From Curvularia sp. ZM96 (lineage: Eukaryota > Ascomycota > Dothideomycetes > Pleosporales > Pleosporaceae), in assembly GCA_022457065.1 (NCBI GenBank), contig JAJGBQ010000005.1, positions 3,224,001 through 3,288,000 on the forward strand: DNA of 64,000 bases, written 5' to 3'. Shown here piece after piece: positions 22,550 through 33,105 of the stretch. The notes under the pieces are model-generated. The model saw only the letters and a list, made by a program, of their open reading frames with translations, had not been told where the DNA came from and ran no database searches. The position numbers were made by a program, and so were the translations under genes. The stretch's first letter is position 1. Every line of letters begins with the position of its first letter.

Positions 22550-23831
22550 ATGGCCGCCGTTACAACGCCATGCGCGCGCAAAACGCGCATAGTGTGCATA
22601 TCGGATACACACAACCAGACACCCAAGCTACCACGCGGTGACGTGCTCATCCACGCCGGCGACCTGACGAATCAAGGGAGTTACAGTCAATTAAAAAAAG
22701 CGGTGGCATGGATCGAGAAGCAGGATTTTGAGGTCAAGATTGTAGTTGCTGGTACTCCCATCCTTACCTCAAGTGATGCAACGTGGGGCTGATTAGATTT
22801 TTTCTTTGTGCTTTGCCTGAACAGGAAATCACGATATCACTCTCGATCAGCCGTTCTTCAGCAAGAACAAGGATGCATGGAAGTGGCCGGGCGATCAAGA
22901 CCCCGCTGCGTGCAGACGGTTGCTCGTCGAGTCAAAGTCGATTACGTATCTTGAGAACACCAGTGTCACGGTAGAGCTCACGTCTCCAAGCGGACCGAGA
23001 ACACGGTTCTTGGTATTCGGTAGTCCCTGTACGCCCCAGCAAGCCAATTGGGCGTTTCATTACAACCCAGAAGAAGCCGATCGACTATGGGGTAGCATTC
23101 CAGAGGGAACCGACATTGTCGTGACTCATACACCGCCAAAAGGGCACTGCGACGGGGCTATGAAAGACGTAAGAGATGGTAGAGAAGGCTGCCCAGCCTT
23201 GTTCCGACGATTATCGAAGATCAGACCCAAGTTGAGCATCTGCGGTCACATACACGGTGGACGAGGCGTAGAGACAGTGCGGTGGAAGACTGGACCTCTG
23301 GACTTGGCCACAGGGGGCGATAGCGGCAGCCTAGTGGAAAGCGTGAGATTCTGGAACGACCCAGGGACAGCTAACAAGAAGCTTTCCCTGGTAGACCTGA
23401 CGATCAGCTCGAAATCAGGGCGCGACTTGGGCTGCGGTAGCAGCAGCTTGCCACGTCAAGGAGAGCCTGACTCGATGCAGAAAGGTATGAGGGGTCAGGC
23501 TGATGGGACTCTAAGACGAGAAGAGACATGGTATCAGCCCCCATCCGGTGATGGGAAGCTAGTTGCGACATCAAGCCTCACTGGCAGTGCCCTGGGAAAG
23601 AATGAGGCGTTGTGGGGAGGACGGGGCGAGGAGGAAATTTTGGGTGAGGGCCGACATGGATGTCCTGACGAGGAATGCAGGACGGGTCGGGCTTGTAGGC
23701 GTGCAGAAACAGCGCGTATTGAGACGACGACAGTGGTCAACGCAGCGTTTCTAGGCCCCAGGGTTGCTGGGAAGGCTACTGGGTACAACAAGCCGATTGT
23801 GGTCGACGTTGGACTGCCCGTCTGGGAGTGA
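22550..23831 (+). CDS. Calcineurin-like metallophosphoesterase
   Basis: Dinuclear-metal phosphoesterase, probably cytosolic; no signal peptide. Two exons, 22550..22751 and 22825..23831, with a 73-nt intron splitting the Gly codon of the GNHD motif; 402 aa. Metal-binding motifs are in order: D19-T-H21, G37-D38, GNHD at 68-71, the THTPPKGHCD segment, and GHIH at 208-211. This order and the short length fit the UPF0046/MPPED-type group that is widespread in filamentous fungi; the physiological substrate is unknown. After the catalytic domain, residues about 270-365 are low-complexity (Gly, Arg, Glu), then a conserved-looking end (TVVNAAFLG...NKPIVVDVGLP). Without the intron the frame would stop within it, which supports the join. 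Confidence 0.9.
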
Positions 23832-25717
23832 TGTGGTGGGGGATGACATGTGTATTGCAGCGTACCTGTAGGACATGATATCATGGTGGATGCGTTCTCG
23901 AGCGTTCCTCGAGGACAGCAGCAGCACCTGCATGATGGAGTAGCAGTTGTGCTGGACACGAGACAAGCTCGTGGTCGGCTGGGGGGTTCAATCGTGGAGG
24001 ACCACGTAGAGGGACCTGCTTCGCTGTGCGCGGGTGGATACTGTATGTCATTATTGGGCGTGACAGGCAGGAGAGCCCCGCCTCACCCCGCAGAAGCGTA
24101 TCTTATCGGCCAACCACGCCAGGGCCTGTCGATGTGCCCATTCGGGACGGGTCGAGTGGGAACAGCATCTCACATGGGACGCAGCACTGTCTGCCTGAGC
24201 GACGCAAGCGCCGTGCCCTGACCCGAGTTCTGACGGGGCGCAGGGGACGGCGGCCAACTAGAGGGCCATGGTGCGGAGGATGTGCGATCATTCGAGCCCG
24301 TGGCCCGGTGACTGTTGGCCTGCGGTAGTTGACGAGGGCAGCGTCGACGTTGCCCGTCTGCTCACGCTGTCTCAGTCGGCCCGGCAGGCGATAGGGTTTG
24401 GTTGGGTGAGTGGTGTGACGGGGAAGCGTTCCTCTGCGTCGTGCGCCAGTTGCCGTGTGCTGGATGTGACCAGCAGCACGGCGTGGATTCGTCGTGTGTT
24501 GGAGAGACTTTTTGGGCGGGGGATGCTGACCGTTCTGGGTGGCTTCTGGGTGACGGGCGGCAGCCAATCAGCGCGCGGGGAGCAGGCGGTCCCAAACGAC
24601 CATGTGGCCGCGGGCCAGCGTGATTGGACTGCGTGTTTCGTAGGCGCTGTGACAGACACGACGTGCAGGCTGCTCATGTGAAGCGGCGGCGGCGGCTTGC
24701 GCGATGCGATGCCCTGGCTTGACGGGCCCATGGCCTCAGCCCTGACCTGACTATACCGCATCACCCTCACCCACGCGAGCTGCACAGCTAACTAAGCCAG
24801 TCAGACTCGTGAGGCACTGCGGACCAGCCGCAGCATCATCAGGGATGCCCTGGACCGGTGCATTCATCATCCTCCGTGCAGCGATATAGTAAACCCCGAC
24901 GCCCAGCGTGCACGCTGCTGACCGACCGACTGACTGATTGATTTGTCTATCCGTCCGTCTGTCCTGTCTTCTGTCGTCGTCCGTCTGCGCGCTGTGCTAT
25001 CCGGTTTTTTCCTCGTTTTCATCGATCGAGCCCACCCATCGCCAGCCGCGATTTATTGGCATTGCAGCATACCGGCGTTGCTGAAACGGTGACGTCGCAG
25101 CACCCACACCGCAAGTCCAAGCAGGTCGATACCCGTAGAGCAGCGCTGCCGGGCAACCCATCACCAGCAGCTCTGCTTGCCCTCGGCCAAAAACAAAAAA
25201 CACGGTCCAAGAAAAAGCAACCCAACACAGCCTCACTACGCCTGCCCGACGGACCTCGCTGGCTTTGTCAGGCTTGCTTGATCCGGCTTTTTTTGCGTCG
25301 TTGCCACGGCCTTCTGCAGTCTTCGATGCGAGCCTCTGTGTTCGCGGCTCGGTCCACTCTTCCTTAGCTCAGCAGCCGGAACCCAGCCATCCTCGTCACC
25401 CCTTACCACATACGCTTGCCGTCCGTTGTCCGTCTCTGCTCTCACCACCCAACTACACTCTCCTTAAAGCCCATCGCCACCGGCCGCCCTGTCCTTCTCC
25501 CCTCGCTACAGCATACGCCCCGACTACTTGTGGCGCGGTCCATCCACGAATACAAGCCACGCAATCCAAACTCCGCCACGGCCATTGAATGCATTGACGA
25601 CTTGCCTGCTCTGCAGTTGCTACCGTCACACTATAAAGCATACCTGAAACCCCCACAGCACAATCGACTACCAGTCCCTCGCCCCCTCTCACCTCCCCAC
25701 ACTCTCACCCGTAAGCA
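23832..25717. other. Intergenic: promoter region of the J-domain gene
   Basis: 1.9 kb between tandem plus-strand genes. The part from 24000 to 24800 is GC-rich and G-biased on the plus strand. At 24918-24985 there is a degenerate tetranucleotide run (ACCG/ACTG/ATTG, then CCGT/CTGT). From about 25380 to 25710 the plus strand is strongly C/T-rich, the usual fungal core-promoter signature. ORFs up to 154 codons here look like composition artefacts. Confidence 0.5.
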
Positions 25718-27478
25718 ATGGACTTAGATCCCGCACCCGACCACTACAAGGCGCTCGGCCTCGACAGGACCGCCACTGCCGCCGTCATCAAGGCCACTTA
25801 CCGCAAACTGGTGCTCAAGTGCCATCCGGACAAGGTCACCGATCCCGCATTGAAGGAGCAGAAGCAGGAGGAGTTCCACCGCATCCAACAAGCCTACGAA
25901 TGCCTCAGCGACGAAGACAAGCGGGCTCACTACCACGCTCTGCTCGATCTCGAGAAGCTGCGGAAAGAGAAGGCCGCGAGGCAAGCTGCTGCGCCACGCG
26001 ATAGGACTGCGCGCTTCGATGTTCCCACACCGGGTGGCGCTTCCTTTACTGCCAATGGCCCTTCCCGGTATGCCACCGAATACCGTGCGCCTCAGTCGTC
26101 CCGCGACGACAGCCGCTACCAAGAACGCGAACGTGAACGTGAACGCTCACACAACCAAACTTATACCACCAAGTCTGCTTCGGCGCCCCGATCCAGCCGC
26201 GAGAAGGAGTCTTCAAAAAGCAGCCGATATGCCAAGGAAGACCGCGCTCGATCAGAACGTGAAAAGCCCCGTACCAAGGAAGTCCGCAGCGAGCGCAAAT
26301 TCACATCCGTCGAGAGTGAGTCATCTGCCGATGAGAAAGCTCGTTACGAATCAGGCTACAAGATTCGCACCGAGGAAGACGCTCGTCGCAAGGCTGCTGA
26401 AGAACGCCGATCCTATGAAGAAGCTCGCCACACCATTCCCGCTCATCACAAGATGAGCGCACAGGCTGAAGAGGCGCTTCGCTACCAGCACAAGTCCCGT
26501 GTCCAGGTCGAGGAGGAGATGTCCTCTCGTCCTATGCCTGCCAGAGCCTCGTCGCGCGACTACTACGTCTCTGAGTCACGGCCTTCTCGCCGCGAGTCTT
26601 CTCGTGCTGAGCCTGTTCGCAGATCATCTGCCAGGCCCAGCAAGGATCGACCTTCAATGTCTCGCCGCGAAACCGATCGATCCGATCGTGTCATTCCCGA
26701 GGTCGTCGACTGGGCTGAAGAGAGGCGCACCGAGGAGAGGCGCCCTCCCATGTTCAAGCACTCAGTATCGTCGCCCATCGAGCTTGCACGTGGAATCCCC
26801 CAGCGTTCTTACACTGAGAGAATACCACGACGCACTGACAGCTCCCCGCCCCCACCCCCCGCTTTCCACCGCTCATCGACGATGCCTATCCACACATCGT
26901 CATCATCGCGCAGGAAAGAGTCGGCTGCGCCCCGAACTTCCGGGCTGCGCGAAACCACGACTGCTGAGCAATACGCTAGCCACGAGAGAGATGCCTTCCC
27001 CGCCGTTCCCCCGCCACAGCAAACCACACCCAGCAGCACCAAGAAGGTCTACTATTACCCCACCAGCGGAGGCGGCGTCTCCGTCCGCCCAGATGAAATC
27101 CCATCTGCCGCTCGTCACGTGACACGCGAACCATCACGCTACCAACGGTCTCCCTCGCCGATCGGTAAACCTCCGATTGGTCCCAACCGCCCGGTGGAAG
27201 CTACTGCTGCTTACAAGACCGTTCCACGGCCATCGATGTCTAGCCGCACCGAATCCTACCGCACCGTTTCGCCCGTCCGTGGCTCCGAGGAACGCGGTCG
27301 TTCGGGAAGACCCAAGCTCTACGGAGAGGTCGGCCGCCAGCCTAGCTTCGACCCCAACGACGTCCACTTCAGCCCCAGATATGGTCCAGAGGATGTTAGA
27401 TGGGCGCCTAGATCCAGTGAACCTGACAAGGGCTACTCGAAGCCTAGCTTGGGCAGGACAGCAACATATGTCTATTAG
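25718..27478 (+). CDS. J-domain (DnaJ/Hsp40) protein with long Arg/Ser/Glu-rich tail
   Basis: Single-exon 586-aa protein. Residues about 7-75 form a J domain: helix II with the basic KATYRKLVLK stretch, the HPD tripeptide at 36-38 that triggers Hsp70 ATPase, and the helix III segment ending in AYECLSDEDKRAHY. No Gly/Phe linker, zinc finger or client-binding domain follows, so it is a class C J protein. The remaining ~510 residues are low-complexity and predicted disordered: an Arg/Glu run (ERERERERS, about 134-142), many RxS and SRR motifs, then Pro/Ser-rich sequence and a Tyr-containing end. The RS/RE character suggests a nuclear, possibly RNA-linked, co-chaperone (inference). A CT-rich promoter precedes the ATG. 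Confidence 0.9.
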   Translation: MDLDPAPDHYKALGLDRTATAAVIKATYRKLVLKCHPDKVTDPALKEQKQEEFHRIQQAYECLSDEDKRAHYHALLDLEKLRKEKAARQAAAPRDRTARFDVPTPGGASFTANGPSRYATEYRAPQSSRDDSRYQERERERERSHNQTYTTKSASAPRSSREKESSKSSRYAKEDRARSEREKPRTKEVRSERKFTSVESESSADEKARYESGYKIRTEEDARRKAAEERRSYEEARHTIPAHHKMSAQAEEALRYQHKSRVQVEEEMSSRPMPARASSRDYYVSESRPSRRESSRAEPVRRSSARPSKDRPSMSRRETDRSDRVIPEVVDWAEERRTEERRPPMFKHSVSSPIELARGIPQRSYTERIPRRTDSSPPPPPAFHRSSTMPIHTSSSSRRKESAAPRTSGLRETTTAEQYASHERDAFPAVPPPQQTTPSSTKKVYYYPTSGGGVSVRPDEIPSAARHVTREPSRYQRSPSPIGKPPIGPNRPVEATAAYKTVPRPSMSSRTESYRTVSPVRGSEERGRSGRPKLYGEVGRQPSFDPNDVHFSPRYGPEDVRWAPRSSEPDKGYSKPSLGRTATYVY

Positions 27479-29598
27479 ACAGCAATGGGGATTGGGAGAG
27501 ACATGGCAATGTTTCTCCTTCCTCTAGCAACACGCATGGGCAGTTCAACTGCCCCCAGGATACCCACCACACCCGGCCGGGAGATATACCGGGTTCTCCA
27601 AGGTCGGTTTTTGCTTTTTATCTGGCGTTAAGGTTCGATCGGGATTTCTTGAAGTCATTCCAGAGTGTAGTACTTTGTTTGTTTTTTCTTGGCTTGATCA
27701 CAACAACGCAAGTGCTGCGTTAGGTCCCAAACTCCAGGTGGCTCCCCCACCCTCTCTCCCCATCATCTTTTGTGCGAAGCAACCACAGTGGTGTGCTTTT
27801 GCTTTTTCCCACATAGATATTTGGTCAATTTTTTCCACTCCTCACTCTCGTTTTCCGCATTTACCGGAAAGAAAACGAGACAACGATTTGCACTCTGCTC
27901 TCGTTATAGATGATTTAGTTACCTTCTTACACCTTCGCTTATTCGCTGTATCCATTTCTTCTTCAACTCAAAGGGTCAAGGGAGAGGGCCCCCTTCAAAC
28001 ACTTCAATCGCATGGAATTATACCACAAAGATTACACTCTCGCTTACGACGTCCAACGAACTCTGTCGCTTCTGCTTGCTCATGTTCTTTTCTTGGGCAT
28101 CTTCATTTAACATATCACATATTTAAATCCATTGTAACTCTTTTTTTGCTTTTCATCTCCTTCTTCTATCATTTACAGCTGGGTAGTCTCACGACAACGA
28201 AAGCAAATGGAAAGGAAATTCGAGGTAGCTTTATTTTGACACACAAAAAAAATAGAGACTTTGATCTATCATCATGCCTTCTTTTTTTTTATCGATTCTT
28301 TGCCATGTCATACTTAGTCCCAAAGGTCAAGATTGAACAGGACACATAAACAATCAGATGACGTCTAGTTGAATTCATCACATGACTTTTGCGTGCCAGT
28401 TAGTGCCAAGTCCGATGCTTCATTCACACGTGAGTTAGTAGTCCCAAGTTGTCATTGCTTCATCACCGTGCATGTATGTGCATCTAAGTACGTGTAAAAT
28501 GTATATGTGATTTCCATTCATGTACATAGCCGCTGTTTTCCCCACTTTCCTTTCCCCGCCTTTCCGAAGGACAAAAAAAAGAAACAAAAAAGTTGGTACC
28601 AGTATTACCCCCCTTCCTCGCCTTGGTATAAATCCGTAAAGAAAGGAGCGAGAGGAAAAAAGAGGACGAGGGTAACCGGTAAACAAGAAGATCCCACGAT
28701 AAAAAAGATAAAAAAAAGGTATCCGAACGCACACACACAAGCTCGATGCCTATCTGTATGCTCGAAGCTTTGCTACTTCCACCTTTCCAACCCCAACCTC
28801 TCTGTGTGCGAGGATACCGCCAAGGATCAAAACGCCAACTGCTGGCCGATGATAGGTGCCAAGCAGAACAAAACAATGGAGACAAAGGATAAATCAGAGA
28901 AAAAAAAAGGAAAGACACAAAGGAAAAAACACAGCCAAAGACACGTTTCCCAAGGGATGTGTGGGCGAGGGAGGCTGTGCTTGCTGCTGAATGACCGCGC
29001 TTTGCATGGCTCGTAACATCGATACTGAGGGATAATAAAACAAAGGACAAGTATGATATAGATATACAAAGCAGCGAGTGTAGTGATGGCTGGTTGTGAC
29101 CGAAGAAGAAATGGTTGGGTTGGGCCAAAGGAGTGTGAGGCTGTGGAGGGTTGGCGGAACTAGGTACTAGAAACTAGGACATTACAGTGACGTAACTCAA
29201 CGCGCAGTAGCCTCCACAAGGCAATTGTTGAAGCCGTCAAATATACGGACTTGTAAGAAACGAAGTCTTGACAAGGAGAAAATCGGACCGCAAAGAAAAA
29301 AGAGACTCGTCTTGTCTTGCCAGTTTGGATAGAGCTGGCAAAATAAAACACGTCTCGTGAACGCTGTGAAGTAGCAGAGGGTCCGTGGGACATGCGGCCA
29401 CTACAAGGTCAAATGCTCAGTGTTGCGGCCCTTGAGGAGAAAGACGATCCTTTGCGAGGAATTGCGCCAATTCTCACCCAGCAACTGATGTACATTGGTC
29501 CCTGATATCCGGGACATCTTTCGAACATCCTAAGCGAGCAATCAAGTCAACATCCGCTTCGTGATGCAGGTGATGGCTCTTGACTTGGCTGTTTTTCC
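27479..29598. other. Intergenic between convergent genes, low-complexity
   Basis: 2.1 kb between the stop codons of two convergent genes. It contains T-rich (27600-28300) and A-rich (28560-28930) tracts that create long but low-complexity ORFs on both strands. No domain, splice pattern or RNA gene is recognised. Probably 3' UTRs and spacer. Confidence 0.55.
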
Positions 29599-32500
29599 TC
29601 ACAACACGTCCCAGATGTTACGAACAATTGGGCTCACTCCAGTCTGCACAGGGCTTCGAGGATCAGCCGTGGCCTTTTCTGGGGTCCACTGCCGGGAAAC
29701 CGGTTCTTCCCACGCGACATGACCATTTCGGCCGTCCTTGATCGTTTCGTTTGATGAGACTGGACTCGAGTCTTCGCCAGGGCTCTGTATCTCGAAACGG
29801 AAGGGATTCCTTGTGAACTCTTCGGCCCGTGGTGACATGAGAGCGTCAATGTCATCTGCTGCATGCTGAGGAACAGACGCCTTTGGCAGTTTTGACTGGA
29901 TCTCGGTCTGCAGCTTGTGCAGTCTCCGTTGTTCGCTCATATTTGGAGATGAAAACCTTGTTCGAATCGTCTTTCCAGGAGTGGCGAGGAATGTCTCACT
30001 GGGAGACCGAGGGGTCGCTAGAGCTTTGGGAACCGCTGCCAATGTTGGCACAGGCGAGCCGCCGTGACTCAAACCTTGCTTCGCAGGGGAATTGCTAAGA
30101 CTGTCGACTCGAGGGTCCGCTAGTTGGATTTGTTTGGGTGTGGACATGGACAGCGGGGCCAGAGGCTCGAAGATTGAATGTGTCTGTGCCGTGCCGTCCA
30201 GAGATGCGAAGCCGTTGAAAGTTTGATGTGCAGGTGGCAGAATGGCCTGGAACGAGGGTCGTCGATCCTCTGGCTCAAGAGCTTTGAGAGTTGCTATGCT
30301 GCTGGGCCTATCAAACGGATTGAACTCCGCTCTAGTTGGTGAAGTTAAGCCAAACGGATCCTCGTCTCCTAACCGGGGTTTCAGCGGAGTCATGTGGAAT
30401 TCAGCGGCACGTGGCGATTTCATCTCGTCGTCATCCAAACGATCACTGGAGCTGGTGAAGACATCCTTAGAGAAATGGGTTTTCACTGGCGAAACGATCT
30501 CAGAAGACTCGGCATCAATGTTGAGATACTTCTTAGGAGGCACCGGCTGTTCAAGATGAAACGAAGTACCATTTGGCGACAAGGGACCGTGGGACTCATC
30601 AGTATGGTCTTGCATAGTTGCGGACAAGTAAGACTTGGAGTTGCGTGACGACGTTGCTGAAGCTGAAACATCCGTTGCTCGTGAGGTGGAACCAGGCTCT
30701 TCATCATCCATGTCGTAGCCCGCTGGCCATGGGTTGTCAAAAGACGTTTTGACTGGAGACATGATGCCAGAATCTGATGCACCGTAGGAAGGGAAGGTAG
30801 GTATGTTGAAACTTGCGACAGCAGGGGATCTCAAGGGCTCCATTCCAGACGGCTGCAGAGGAGCCAAATGCCTTTCTTCGGTTCTGAATGGAGCACCCTC
30901 ATCGCCGCCATCGCCGGGCCGTAATCGAAGTTGCCGGGAGAAGTTGGGGAAAGATGGTGGTTGAGCATCGTCTGGTGATTGCGGTGCTGCATCACTGCTG
31001 GAAGTGTCTTCAGTGTGGATAGCTGGCACATCATTGCTAGTCACCGAGACCATCGGAACAACTTGACCTTTGGGATCGACATATGGTATGGTGGCTGAGG
31101 CTGAGGCTGGCTCGGGTGGAAGCTCAAAATGCGGCGGACTGGAGTCCCATGACCTGCGGAAACCGGGCGAGAAAGCACCAGTAGGCGCTGACAGTGGACC
31201 TGGGGAAATCGAGATCATGTTTCCGGTGCTGGCACGCTGCATACTCATGTCGCAATCAGGGGGAAGAGGTGCCGTGCGCGGAGTACGTGATCCTGAACCG
31301 CCATCTCGGTCGTATGACGAGTACTTGTTCGTTGATGTTGGGAGACCAGCAGAGCGTCGACCGTAGCCTTGGTTGTGATACGATCGGCTTTCGTTCTGCC
31401 TCAACAAGCTATTACGGAATTCCTGCAGTTGCATGATAAGATTCATGTTAGGTCCAATCCACTTGCTTCGCTTCTTCGCCTTGTCGTACGCTTCTTGCAC
31501 GCTCATCTGTGGGTCTTTGTACAGGCCGTAGGCGACGATCAGACTAGCAGAACGGCTGACACCGCACTGACAATGGATGAGCACACGCTTTCCTTGCTGG
31601 ACCCTCTCGTCTATCATCCTCACAAGCTTGTGAAGGTCCGGTACGATGTCCGTGTTATGCTCCCATGGCATGTGGATATACTCTGGTGTTTTGTAGGTCT
31701 GGCCTTCGATGACAACCTCTCGTGGCTGAATGGTTTGCATGACTGGTGGCGTGGCCTTGGGTGTCGTTGGGGAATTGTCCTCCATGCCAAACGATTGCTT
31801 GGGCCTCTGTGCAAGGGAAGCAAAATCAATGTTCTCGGCTGGTGGACCATCTACGCGCCTAGCGTCGATGTCTTTTTGCCATTCACTCGAAGGTGCAGTG
31901 AAGGGATTTTTGACCTCACTCGCAACATTGATAATGACGTCGAAAGTTGTGGCCTGGATCGCAGTGGGTTCGAAGTAGAGATATACACCGGCCTCGTATA
32001 TGCAGATGGGGCCATTGGGATATGCTGCCGGCTTTTCCTCGCGGGACTGGGGAACGTCAAAGTTTGGCTCTTGGTCTTCCTCTTCTTCCATCTCAAATGG
32101 TACTTCGGATAGGCCGGTTGGCTTGGTCACGGCGGGACGTGGAGGCAGCTGCATACCACCCAAGGGGTTTACACTGGGCGAACATAATGGTAGCGAAGGA
32201 GATGACTGAAAATGGCGAAGGGGTGGGCGGTTGAAAGATGGGGTTGAAGGTATGAGTAGCCGGACTGGTTTGTTATCTGTGCTACCAGGTGTCGATATTG
32301 TCAAGCTTAGGTTCGAGGGTCTTCGCTTAGGCGGCGTTGGTGGCTTGATGAACAATGGTGATGGAGGCGCCGAACTATTCTTCTCCTTTGGGGCCACGGC
32401 AATGGGCGCAGGGGTGTGCGCTCGCAGATTACTCAGCGATGATGTTGTGTTGATACCAAGATTCTTGAGATTGCGGGGCTTCTTCGCGGGCGTTGTTGGC

Positions 32501-33105
32501 CGTTGTAGCTCGAAAAAGGTACCTGATGACGAGTCTCCAGATGGCTGATCGGTCCTCCTCGACCTAAAGTCGGCCACAAACGACGAGGGGGCGAGCGTTC
32601 GTCCAAGAGGCGACTCTGGCGAAACTCCTGGAGACGGGTCGGTCACAGATGACGAATCCATGGTTGATATGGTAGTGGTAGGCGAGTTGTCGGAGGAGGC
32701 TGTGGAATTGCTTTCCCGGCTTTCACTGTGAATATGGAACGAGGAGAAGGGTGTACCCGATGTTGGGCTTGTTGCTGGTCGCTGTAGAGTAACGCCATTA
32801 CCATGTGTTTGGCCCTTGTTGTGGTTTTCTCCTCCAAAAACAGCACCAAACGAAGGCATGGGCATGAATGATCGCGGACTAGTCTGTACCATGCTGGGTC
32901 TTGGGGTTGTTGTCTGCGGCGTGGGCGGCAGACAGCGAGCGCGACGAGGCCGACGAGGGGGTTGGGGTAAGGCCGAAGGTGAGGCGCGACAGTGCGCAAG
33001 GGACTGCTCAAGTGTGTTGGAAGGGAAAGAAGAATTAGGTGTAGAGAAAGCCTTTTTGGAGGCCGGACTGTCAGCGTCGTGAACTATTGTGGGCAAGGCA
33101 GACAT
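29599..33105 (-). CDS. MSG5: MSG5-like dual-specificity MAP-kinase phosphatase
   Basis: Single-exon protein of 1,168 aa from the ATG at 33105. The frame is open to 33336, but the inner ATG gives the natural N-terminus MSALPTIVHDADS. The dual-specificity phosphatase domain lies around residues 390-570 and contains the cysteine-loop motif HCQCGVSRS (His511, catalytic Cys512, Arg517), followed by the usual AYGLYKDPQMSVQEAYDKAK helix. The domain class and its setting within long Ser/Pro-rich flanks match fungal Msg5-type phosphatases, which dephosphorylate the Slt2/Fus3-type MAP kinases of the wall-integrity and mating pathways. The C-terminal ~590 residues are disordered and rich in SP/TP sites. 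Within them a motif recurs (SPVKTSF, SPVKTHF, SPRAAEF, SPTRAEF, SPRAEEF), possibly a docking or phosphorylation repeat. Symbol by family resemblance. Confidence 0.85.
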   Translation of the reverse strand: MSALPTIVHDADSPASKKAFSTPNSSFPSNTLEQSLAHCRASPSALPQPPRRPRRARCLPPTPQTTTPRPSMVQTSPRSFMPMPSFGAVFGGENHNKGQTHGNGVTLQRPATSPTSGTPFSSFHIHSESRESNSTASSDNSPTTTISTMDSSSVTDPSPGVSPESPLGRTLAPSSFVADFRSRRTDQPSGDSSSGTFFELQRPTTPAKKPRNLKNLGINTTSSLSNLRAHTPAPIAVAPKEKNSSAPPSPLFIKPPTPPKRRPSNLSLTISTPGSTDNKPVRLLIPSTPSFNRPPLRHFQSSPSLPLCSPSVNPLGGMQLPPRPAVTKPTGLSEVPFEMEEEEDQEPNFDVPQSREEKPAAYPNGPICIYEAGVYLYFEPTAIQATTFDVIINVASEVKNPFTAPSSEWQKDIDARRVDGPPAENIDFASLAQRPKQSFGMEDNSPTTPKATPPVMQTIQPREVVIEGQTYKTPEYIHMPWEHNTDIVPDLHKLVRMIDERVQQGKRVLIHCQCGVSRSASLIVAYGLYKDPQMSVQEAYDKAKKRSKWIGPNMNLIMQLQEFRNSLLRQNESRSYHNQGYGRRSAGLPTSTNKYSSYDRDGGSGSRTPRTAPLPPDCDMSMQRASTGNMISISPGPLSAPTGAFSPGFRRSWDSSPPHFELPPEPASASATIPYVDPKGQVVPMVSVTSNDVPAIHTEDTSSSDAAPQSPDDAQPPSFPNFSRQLRLRPGDGGDEGAPFRTEERHLAPLQPSGMEPLRSPAVASFNIPTFPSYGASDSGIMSPVKTSFDNPWPAGYDMDDEEPGSTSRATDVSASATSSRNSKSYLSATMQDHTDESHGPLSPNGTSFHLEQPVPPKKYLNIDAESSEIVSPVKTHFSKDVFTSSSDRLDDDEMKSPRAAEFHMTPLKPRLGDEDPFGLTSPTRAEFNPFDRPSSIATLKALEPEDRRPSFQAILPPAHQTFNGFASLDGTAQTHSIFEPLAPLSMSTPKQIQLADPRVDSLSNSPAKQGLSHGGSPVPTLAAVPKALATPRSPSETFLATPGKTIRTRFSSPNMSEQRRLHKLQTEIQSKLPKASVPQHAADDIDALMSPRAEEFTRNPFRFEIQSPGEDSSPVSSNETIKDGRNGHVAWEEPVSRQWTPEKATADPRSPVQTGVSPIVRNIWDVL

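Noticed and set aside
24103..24681. Overlapping 137-154-codon ORFs on both strands
   Set aside because: Same bases open in several frames, composition-driven, no recognisable protein features.
27675..28349. 224-codon ORF downstream of the J-domain gene
   Set aside because: T-rich low-complexity DNA gives Phe/Ser/Leu runs; no family, and it sits in the spacer of two convergent genes.
28484..29128. 214-codon minus-strand ORF with hydrophobic runs
   Set aside because: Produced by A-rich tracts read as Phe/Leu/Ser; overlaps other open frames and shows no splice or domain structure.
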